NCBI RefSeq assembly: GCF_009711475.1
Contig: NZ_SMMD01000702.1
Span: 1-5,916, forward strand
Direction: 5' to 3'
Length of the DNA stretch: 5,916 nucleotides
Source of the DNA: Fulvivirga aurantia
Lineage (GTDB): Bacteria; Bacteroidota; Bacteroidia; Cytophagales; Cyclobacteriaceae
Shown here: in pieces, positions 1 to 5,916 of the stretch
How positions within the stretch are numbered: the first letter of the stretch is position 1
Layout: every line of letters begins with the position of its first letter
Notes under the pieces: model-generated
Told to the model about the DNA's origin: nothing
The model's input: the letters and a program-made list of their open reading frames with translations, nothing else
Databases searched by the model: none
Made by a program: the position numbers and the translations under genes

Positions 1-70
1 GTCATCCCTGCGCAGGCAGGGATCTTCTGTCAATATTGATAAAAGATTCTTCGCTAGCGCTCTGGATGAC
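1..70. repeat. 70-bp imperfect palindrome, dispersed REP/MITE-like intergenic repeat
   Basis: GTCATCC at 1-7 is matched by its exact inverse GGATGAC at 64-70. The whole segment folds on itself around a perfect central palindrome, TCAATATTGA at 30-39, with two single-base gaps and scattered mismatches between arms. The left arm also holds its own hairpin, CCCTGC (6-11) with GCAGGG (16-21), and the right arm a CGCTAGCG palindrome (52-59). From general knowledge, GTCATYCC...GGCAGG...ATCT sequences occur as multicopy intergenic palindromes in many bacterial genomes, including Bacteroidota. Copy number here cannot be seen from one window. The element begins exactly at the window edge, so it could extend further left. 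Confidence 0.5.
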
Positions 71-80
71 GATTTATAAT

Positions 81-116
81 AAAAAAAGCCTCCTAATCCT
101 GTGAGGGTTAGAAGGC
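81..116 (-). terminator. Rho-independent terminator closing the two-gene operon
   Basis: On the minus strand the arms at 116-104 and 100-88 pair over 13 positions around the 3-base loop CAC, with one G-U wobble and one C-A mismatch. Seven consecutive T residues (87-81) follow immediately. The stem starts 25 bases beyond the stop codon of the large secreted-protein gene, which is the expected place for the operon terminator. In the opposite direction the stem is followed only by a broken T-run (ttcaattt), so any plus-strand activity would be weaker. Confidence 0.5.
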
Positions 117-141
117 TTCAATTTAAAGTTAATTAAGAATG

Positions 142-3100
142 TTATCTAATGATTGTTACTCTATGCTGGTATTGTTTGTCCTGAGCGTTGAGTTGCAATA
201 GATAAATGCCTTGTTGGTGATCTCTTATATCTATTGACACTTTCTTTTCTCCACTTAAAATACTGCCCTGAGCTAGTCTTTTACCCTGCATGCTATAAAG
301 GAACCATTCTACATCTTCCTGCATGGTATTTCTTTCCAGAACTACATTTAAGCTAGAATTAGCCGGATTCGGGAAAACCTTAATTCCACTGTCAACTAAA
401 TCTTCAACGCTTGTAACAGCCCCTTGTCTCAATGGCATATCAACTGACTTTTTAGACACCTGAAATACTTCATTTACAGGATAGCCAAATTGGTTTTCTT
501 CAACTCCGTGTGTCAGCTGCACAATGGCAATTACACTGTATTCACCAGCTTCTGCATCTTCCCACACCTGCCAACTATCATTAAGCTCGAGAGTAGTTGC
601 CGACCCGGCTCGCCATTCTCCGGTTTGTACTTTACCTCCCTGGAATGGTAAATATTGTACAAATACATTATTTAAAGTCTCGCCCTGATAATCAACCTCA
701 TTGTCAACAATTGCCAGAGTAAGCGACAGCGTAAGGTCACCCTCCCACTCATCTAATAATTGATGAGGGTTGTCATTACGCGTTGCAGAAGCACTTACTT
801 CAAGTTTACCTTCTTCCGATTCTGTAAATTGAATATCAATTTCAAAAGGAGAGGCCGTCAAAGACTCCCTGCTGTATTGCTGTTGTACCCAGCCCGCAGA
901 AAAATCAGTAGTATCAACCATCTTTCCGTTTAACACCGTGTACCCAGGCCCATCTAAACCGTAGAAATATCTACGTGTAAGGTGGTCATTGGCTGTATTC
1001 TTAGGGAAGTAAGGGTTGTAGTAAAATGGATCTTCTCCATCTTCGGTATGATACTGAATATAAACCACATCATTTTTAGGAACAGCAAACTCACTTACGT
1101 TTGCTCTTTCACTTGAAACTGATGGCATAGTAACATTTGTAAAATGCTCGACCAATACTTGTCGGTCTTTATTTTTTATGCTCACATTATCAAATGAAAA
1201 ACCTGTGTAATTTGTTGGTCTGTTGGCTTGATCTAAGCTGGCAAACGCCACTCTAAATCTCACCTCATTACCAGCAGCAGCTTGCTTTACATCAGCCAAA
1301 TTATAGGCTGTGTTTATCCACTGTGTACTATCTGATACACCCGACCAACCAGTAATCGAACCACCCGGACTGGCAGATATACTTTTACTATTATACCAAT
1401 TTAGGCCCTGATCTGCTTCCCCTAAAGGTTGCCAATCTGAAAGACCATCCTGGATTTGATATTGCAATACTGCACCTTCGATAGATTGGGTATTATATCT
1501 TACTTGCATCTCAAAGAGAGGATCAGTCCATTGGTCAAGGTTAAAGCATGGGCTTTCTACCCAACTATATTCGTTGTTATTAAACTTGCCTTCGGTATCG
1601 TTAGCTGTTGACCATGCAGGTTGTCCAAAAACGTTTGTTATTCTCCAACTACTATTTTTAGCAGCACCATTATAATTATCGTTTTCGCTAGTGGCAAACC
1701 AACCGCCTGCACCATTGTTGAAATCTTCAGAATAACGACCAGATACAGGATCGCTCACCGCTTGATCAAAGACAGTCACCTTTTTACTTAAAGTGTCTGT
1801 GCAACCAATAGATGTTTCTACTACCATGGACACATCATAAACACCTGCCGCGCTAAAGTTATTTGCTATCGCATTATCAATGGTAGGCTGGTAACCGGCC
1901 CCATCGTTGAAATTCCAATAAAATGACTGTATCGTATCATTTTCATCTGCTACACCGGCATGTGTAACCATGGCTTCAAAACTGGCCAAATTACCACATG
2001 ATGTATCAAAGGCATAATCAGATACAGGTGTTTCCCCGACTTGGACGTAAAATTCTGATACAGAACTCGCGCACCCTGCATAAATATGTTTCCGCTCAAC
2101 TGTAAACCTCTTTAATTGTGCCTGATCGGTAGAAACTGGTGGTAAAAATTTACTTCCTTCAGCAATAGCAAAGCCTCTATCATCACGCCAAACTAAATCT
2201 ATATCGTTAGGCTGTGGTAGATTTAAACTGTCGAGATCATCACCGATACAATACCTAAAGGTTGGAATATCATTTACCTCAGGCAGATCTGCACTAAATT
2301 CTATAGAATCTGGCACCGGAACTACTCGAAAGTCTAATGTATCGACAGTGGAGCATCCACCTAATGGATTATAGCTATAAATTAGTTGATAAACTTCATC
2401 TCTTGCAAGTAAATTGCCTTCTCCAACAGTAAAACTATAATTATCTACTGCTCTAACTGTATTTCCATCAAAAATTGAGAAGCTTTTACCTTCAAAAGTA
2501 TTGCCTGGCCCGCCAAGTAGGTAAATCGTTCCTTCATTTTCACAAAACACTGTATCTAACTCTTGTCGCGTGGCGGTGAGAAATGTAAGCTCTGGAACCT
2601 GGAGATATCTTATAAGATAATTCTTATCAATATTGACAGTATCTTGTTTGGTCCCCACTACGTCTGGTTCACAAACCTGGATATATCTAATTCGGGTTTC
2701 TGTTCGGCAATTTTCTCCTATCACTTCACAAGTCTGATTAGGACCACACGGGCCACATCCAGACAATGTGCGTGATTCACTAGCCATTGCCTTCCTTTGG
2801 TTTCTAAGTACATTTAACGAGTCCCTTTTTGCCTGAATATCTTCAGCAGTAAGAGGTGTAAAGCATGGTCCGGCAGCTGTTAGACACGGATCATAGCAAA
2901 TACTTCCTGGATCACGTGGATCACACGGATCGAATGGATCATAACATGGCTCACCTGGACGACAATCACGACAACCATAAACATCATCGCATACTTCAAC
3001 CTGATATTCTTCAGGCTCTAGACGACATACTGTCTCTATAACATCGATAGTCCTTATTTCAACATAAGATAGAGCAATTATACTGCTATCTGCACCTTGG

Positions 3101-4830
3101 CTGGCGGCAGCCTGACGAGCATCGTCCACAGTAAAAGTATACCCTGTCTGGTCATTTCCTACTTGGGGATTATAGGTTGGTGATGTACTACCACTAATTC
3201 CATAACCACTTATTTGGAAGTCCTCCATTGTAGCATCACTTTCCAGATCATCCGGAGCAAACGCAATTTCAACCACATCATTTTCGTCTGAACAGTAAGT
3301 AGGCTCAATATCCAGCTCTACTTTACTTCTTGGTTTTTTTTGTATTTCAAATGACAATGGTTCACTGCCAATTATACATCCAGATTGATTAAATGCAGTG
3401 TATGTAATATCAATCCTAACATTTCTGCTACTACTTGCCAAATTATCTATATCAATTGCATAGGGATCAACGTTGCTGTCATAGTTTTCTAACGAGGCTA
3501 TAAGTGAACTATCTTTTCTAATCGATAGTAACCCTTGTAGTGGGTTAACGATAACTTCTGGCTGTAATCCAACACCAGGCACGACCTTATTTTCGATCTC
3601 CGGTGAAAGACTTACTTCAACTGTGCCAGCGGCCTCATCAACACCCACTTCAACGGAAGTTGCTATTCCTGAGCAGCTTCCATCAGCAGGAGTTACACTG
3701 GCGGCTATTGACAAAGGGTAATCACTAACATCAGCATGAGCATTAATAAATGCCTGTGCTTTCGCATCATCTATAGTAATTTCTGCACCTGATATATCAA
3801 ACTCGCTATTTGTAACTGGCTTGCCTTCAACAAAAAAGTTGACCGTGCTGCCAGCAGCTATTGCAGATCCATCTTGTTGTAAAACATTAATCACTAAATT
3901 AGATTCCTCACAAAAAGTTGTGACTGAACCATCATCAGGCACCGTATTTCCATCAGTATCAAAAAATGCATGTGCGGCACCATTAGTTATTTGTAACCGA
4001 GCGAAAACTGAACCACCCGGCAATCCAGGCATTTCTGCATCGTTGTTACTACCAGTTGTATTATCTACCCTTATAATCTCATAGGTACTTGTAGGGTTAA
4101 CCATGCTGGGATCAGTAACCCTCGCTTGGAGGCCGGATAGCGTTATCCTATCAACATAATCAGTGTAGATAGTTCCTGTTCCGCATGACGTCAGAGAGCA
4201 TAATTTATATGCTACCTGAACCATGCTATCATTAAGAATAGAAATACTTTCAGTACGTATATCTGTATCAGTTTCTAATGAAATACTACCTTCAGATACA
4301 AATTCAAAGCCGTCAGAAATCTCTAGTAATAAGCTATGGGTATTGCCTGATGCTGCAGTGGTATAAAAATTATCCTGCATGCCTTCATCAATGACTATAG
4401 CATTGATTGTGAAAGTAGAGCCATCAGTACAAATATCACTGGTCAGGTCGTTGTTAACTATAACCCCTGAGCCAGTTTCAATTGTAAAGCTACGAGTAGC
4501 AGTATTCGTAGGGTCAGCTGTACCTGCAACACCTGTTATGGTAATTCTGTAAGGTATTCCAGGACTCAGTGTTTCATTTATGGTTAATGTAAGTTTTTTT
4601 GGGTCAATCGTATCATCAAAACTTGATGAAAATGATAAAGCTGGTTCTATGGTAATAGAGCCTGCTGCAGGCTCCTGAATTGCCTCTGAAAAATTAATCG
4701 TAATTTCATCTAACCTTAGACTAACACCCCCTCCTGAAGGTAATGTAGAAGAAATTGTTGGTTGAGCATGAGTAAGGTGGAATGTTAAGATCATTCCACC
4801 TAAAATAATAATCCTGAGGTATCGTATCAT
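142..4830 (-). CDS. T9SS-secreted multidomain protein (Ig-like, PKD, jelly-roll, Omp28-like, type A sorting domain)
   Basis: The product is 1562 residues. A type I signal peptide spans about 1-22, with predicted cleavage after THA before QPTISS. Residues about 23-118 resemble the SbsA/Big_5 Ig-like domain (ITINFSEAI, then PYRITITGV). Residues about 130-930 hold Ig-like modules, several opening with Cys (134, 307, 513, 763, 861) and closing near a second Cys. A possible calcium loop, DTDGNTVPDD, is at 291-300. Residues 614-720 are a cysteine-rich insert with a DPx repeat and a charged helix. Residues about 936-1021 are a PKD domain (YWNFNDG; FSAAGVYDVSMVV). Residues about 1034-1218 resemble a MAM/jelly-roll fold (SWVESPCFNL, VRFRVAF, GFSFDNVSI). 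Residues about 1220-1465 resemble Omp28-type outer-membrane proteins: a thioredoxin-like part (VLVEHFTN; YTVLNGK) without CxxC, then a beta sandwich. Residues about 1480-1562 are a type A T9SS sorting domain (VFPNPANSSLNV, GIYLLQL). The protein should cross the outer membrane through T9SS and be released or anchored after domain removal. It starts 8 bases after the upstream lipoprotein gene. No enzyme motif is visible; adhesion or binding is inferred. Central domain boundaries are approximate. Confidence 0.5.
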   Translation of the reverse strand: MIRYLRIIILGGMILTFHLTHAQPTISSTLPSGGGVSLRLDEITINFSEAIQEPAAGSITIEPALSFSSSFDDTIDPKKLTLTINETLSPGIPYRITITGVAGTADPTNTATRSFTIETGSGVIVNNDLTSDICTDGSTFTINAIVIDEGMQDNFYTTAASGNTHSLLLEISDGFEFVSEGSISLETDTDIRTESISILNDSMVQVAYKLCSLTSCGTGTIYTDYVDRITLSGLQARVTDPSMVNPTSTYEIIRVDNTTGSNNDAEMPGLPGGSVFARLQITNGAAHAFFDTDGNTVPDDGSVTTFCEESNLVINVLQQDGSAIAAGSTVNFFVEGKPVTNSEFDISGAEITIDDAKAQAFINAHADVSDYPLSIAASVTPADGSCSGIATSVEVGVDEAAGTVEVSLSPEIENKVVPGVGLQPEVIVNPLQGLLSIRKDSSLIASLENYDSNVDPYAIDIDNLASSSRNVRIDITYTAFNQSGCIIGSEPLSFEIQKKPRSKVELDIEPTYCSDENDVVEIAFAPDDLESDATMEDFQISGYGISGSTSPTYNPQVGNDQTGYTFTVDDARQAAASQGADSSIIALSYVEIRTIDVIETVCRLEPEEYQVEVCDDVYGCRDCRPGEPCYDPFDPCDPRDPGSICYDPCLTAAGPCFTPLTAEDIQAKRDSLNVLRNQRKAMASESRTLSGCGPCGPNQTCEVIGENCRTETRIRYIQVCEPDVVGTKQDTVNIDKNYLIRYLQVPELTFLTATRQELDTVFCENEGTIYLLGGPGNTFEGKSFSIFDGNTVRAVDNYSFTVGEGNLLARDEVYQLIYSYNPLGGCSTVDTLDFRVVPVPDSIEFSADLPEVNDIPTFRYCIGDDLDSLNLPQPNDIDLVWRDDRGFAIAEGSKFLPPVSTDQAQLKRFTVERKHIYAGCASSVSEFYVQVGETPVSDYAFDTSCGNLASFEAMVTHAGVADENDTIQSFYWNFNDGAGYQPTIDNAIANNFSAAGVYDVSMVVETSIGCTDTLSKKVTVFDQAVSDPVSGRYSEDFNNGAGGWFATSENDNYNGAAKNSSWRITNVFGQPAWSTANDTEGKFNNNEYSWVESPCFNLDQWTDPLFEMQVRYNTQSIEGAVLQYQIQDGLSDWQPLGEADQGLNWYNSKSISASPGGSITGWSGVSDSTQWINTAYNLADVKQAAAGNEVRFRVAFASLDQANRPTNYTGFSFDNVSIKNKDRQVLVEHFTNVTMPSVSSERANVSEFAVPKNDVVYIQYHTEDGEDPFYYNPYFPKNTANDHLTRRYFYGLDGPGYTVLNGKMVDTTDFSAGWVQQQYSRESLTASPFEIDIQFTESEEGKLEVSASATRNDNPHQLLDEWEGDLTLSLTLAIVDNEVDYQGETLNNVFVQYLPFQGGKVQTGEWRAGSATTLELNDSWQVWEDAEAGEYSVIAIVQLTHGVEENQFGYPVNEVFQVSKKSVDMPLRQGAVTSVEDLVDSGIKVFPNPANSSLNVVLERNTMQEDVEWFLYSMQGKRLAQGSILSGEKKVSIDIRDHQQGIYLLQLNAQDKQYQHRVTIIR
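2905..2940 (-). repeat. Four tandem 9-bp units coding for (Asp-Pro-x)4
   Basis: Four in-frame 9-base units lie end to end; read on the minus strand each starts GATCC and encodes DPF, DPC, DPR and DPG (residues 631-642 of the large secreted protein). Only the third codon and the wobble base of proline vary. The unit length is a multiple of three, so copy-number change would not break the frame. A related GATCC (YDPC) sits just downstream at 2888-2892. The array lies in the middle of the cysteine-rich insert. Confidence 0.5.
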
Positions 4831-4838
4831 TTTATATT
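4831..4838 (-). promoter_or_regulatory. AT-only 8-base intergenic leader without Shine-Dalgarno
   Basis: Between the TAG stop of the lipoprotein gene and the ATG of the large gene there are only eight bases, AATATAAA on the coding strand. There is no G-rich ribosome-binding site here or in the last codons of the upstream gene. An A-rich leader in place of Shine-Dalgarno is usual in Bacteroidota. The short spacing leaves no room for a separate terminator or promoter between the genes, which supports co-transcription and perhaps coupled translation. Confidence 0.5.
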
Positions 4839-5897
4839 CTATTTCTTAATAAAGCGTACACTGAGATTATTTAACTTATCAGTATCTCCATCAATTATAA
4901 CATCGGTTTCTACATCAATATAAACTAAATAAGCCTCACCTGGTGCTACATCAGATTCAGGTGCTAACCAAAAATACCCTCTCTTCCCCGCGTTATTAAA
5001 TTCTCCAGTAGCTACGCCTCTTATTCCTGCAGCTTTAGCTTCAAAACCACTAGTTCCGCCTACTTTTAATTTCGTAGCTGGATCAGTTCCTACAAAATTT
5101 TCCAAAGCTTCCCATTGCTCTACTGACGGTAATTCCCACCCCTCTGGTGCAATTTCTTTGGCTACATACCAGGTATATAATCTACCATATTGCTCTTCGT
5201 AAGTGTCTTTGTCATTTTCATAATAGTATGAAGAGGTAGAGTCTGAAGTATTGGTATCTAAATTGAAGTTCTCAGCAAACCAGATTTGAGTCCCGATTTT
5301 GACTACTTTATACGTCTGGCCATCTCTAGAATCAGTTGTAGTGGTTACTTCATCAGCAGTAACTGTAACAGTTGCCTCACAGCCATTTTCGTCTTTTACT
5401 ACTATGGTATAATCTTTTTCTTCTTCAACTTCAAAAGTTGTTTCTGTTTGGAAAGTCGTTTTATTATCAATTGAATACTGGAAAGGACCAACGCCACCTG
5501 CTGCTTCTACGGTGATTGTATAGGCATCTGCAGTAGCTGTAAGTGATAACTCTTCAGCGATAGTAATGCTTTTGGTAGCTTCGCAACCATTTGCGTCTCT
5601 TGCAGTAATTGTGTTAGCTCCGCTAGCTACACCAGAGAATTCAGCTGCTGATTGGAAGGTAGTACCATCTATAGAAAACTCGTAAGCACCTTCACCACCG
5701 GTAATATTTTGAACGGTGATCTCGTCACAACTTGTTTGCTCAAGGTCGAATGAAATGGTAACACCCGCACATACATCCGGTTGAGGGTCATCACCTCCAT
5801 CGTCACTACCACAACCTATAAATACGGCTGATATAAAAACAAGTGCAAAAAATGATAAGCTCGCCTGGAGCATCGCAGTTGGTTTGAAATTTTTCAT
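4839..5897 (-). CDS. Predicted surface-exposed lipoprotein with two SprB-like repeats and a FISUMP domain
   Basis: The product is 352 residues from the ATG at 5897. Residues 1-29 form a lipoprotein signal: MKNFK start, hydrophobic stretch at about 13-28, and lipobox FIGC with Cys29. The next residues, GSDDGGDD, are acidic and resemble the Bacteroidota lipoprotein export signal that sends lipoproteins to the cell surface. Residues about 56-114 and 116-182 are two Ig-like modules resembling the SprB repeat: each has a GG-x-G-x-(Y/F) core, a YEFSIDG or FQYSIDN strand, and a closing D-x-NGCEAT strand. Residues about 188-352 match the FISUMP domain (Fibrobacter succinogenes major paralogous domain): DSRDGQTYKVVKIGTQIWFAEN, split here as DSRDGQTYK plus IGTQIWFAEN, then YGRLYTW, PEGWELPS, and a terminal SVRFIKK. 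No catalytic motif is seen, so a structural or binding role is inferred. ATG is preferred over an in-frame TTG two codons upstream, because an in-frame TAA directly precedes that TTG and AAA/N-rich lipoprotein starts are usual. It is the first gene of a likely two-gene operon. Family assignment is confident; ligand and function are unknown. Confidence 0.5.
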   Translation of the reverse strand: MKNFKPTAMLQASLSFFALVFISAVFIGCGSDDGGDDPQPDVCAGVTISFDLEQTSCDEITVQNITGGEGAYEFSIDGTTFQSAAEFSGVASGANTITARDANGCEATKSITIAEELSLTATADAYTITVEAAGGVGPFQYSIDNKTTFQTETTFEVEEEKDYTIVVKDENGCEATVTVTADEVTTTTDSRDGQTYKVVKIGTQIWFAENFNLDTNTSDSTSSYYYENDKDTYEEQYGRLYTWYVAKEIAPEGWELPSVEQWEALENFVGTDPATKLKVGGTSGFEAKAAGIRGVATGEFNNAGKRGYFWLAPESDVAPGEAYLVYIDVETDVIIDGDTDKLNNLSVRFIKK

Positions 5898-5916
5898 TGT
5901 CAATTAGTTGGTTTGT

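Noticed and set aside
6..21. CCCTGC/GCAGGG hairpin as an independent terminator
   Set aside because: No T-run follows on either strand, and it is better explained as part of the 70-bp palindromic repeat.
2563..2775. Plus-strand 70-codon open frame
   Set aside because: It lies wholly inside the large minus-strand gene, has no recognisable domain or leader, and its composition reads as the antisense of the cysteine-rich and neighbouring segment.
2671..2991. Cysteine-rich segment as a frameshift or assembly error
   Set aside because: The frame stays open on both sides with domain-like sequence continuing, and the DPx codons are in phase, so it is a real part of the protein.
3821..4084. Plus-strand 87-codon open frame
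   Set aside because: It is antisense to the Ig-like region of the large secreted protein; no family similarity or initiation signal supports it.
5286..5474. Plus-strand 62-codon open frame with a Phe-rich hydrophobic run
   Set aside because: The FFFF-type run is the antisense of Glu/Lys codons (EVEEEKDY) in the second SprB-like module of the lipoprotein, so the apparent membrane segment is an artefact.
5898..5903. TTG at 5903 as the start of the lipoprotein
   Set aside because: It adds only Met-Thr before the ATG at 5897, and an in-frame TAA sits directly before it. ATG gives a normal lipoprotein signal peptide.

Overview
The window looks like chromosomal DNA from a Bacteroidota bacterium, probably a marine or environmental Cytophagales- or Flavobacteriales-like organism. 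The evidence is a C-terminal type IX secretion system (T9SS) sorting domain, a lipoprotein with an acidic SDD surface-export signal, SprB-like and FISUMP modules, moderately AT-rich composition (judged by eye), and translation starts without a Shine-Dalgarno sequence. The exact taxon cannot be read from the sequence.

Layout: both genes are on the minus strand, so transcription runs from high to low coordinates. At 5897-4839 is a 352-residue lipoprotein with two SprB-like Ig modules and a C-terminal FISUMP domain. Eight bases later comes a 1562-residue secreted multidomain protein (4830-142). Its order is signal peptide, SbsA/Big_5-type Ig-like domain, a series of cysteine-framed Ig-like modules, a 13-cysteine insert, a PKD domain, a MAM/jelly-roll-like domain, an Omp28-like domain whose thioredoxin-like part lacks CxxC, and a type A T9SS sorting domain. 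A strong intrinsic terminator lies at 81-116, and a 70-bp imperfect palindrome of the dispersed intergenic type at 1-70. The operon promoter, if it lies just upstream, is outside the window; only 19 bases precede the first ATG.

How they may work together (inference): the two genes form a compact, terminator-closed unit and both products are predicted to reach the cell surface by different routes, SLAM-independent lipoprotein export for the first and T9SS for the second. Both are built from adhesion-type beta modules and neither shows an enzyme active site. A two-part cell-surface adhesin or binding complex is the simplest reading. No RNA gene, CRISPR array, transposase or phage gene is seen.
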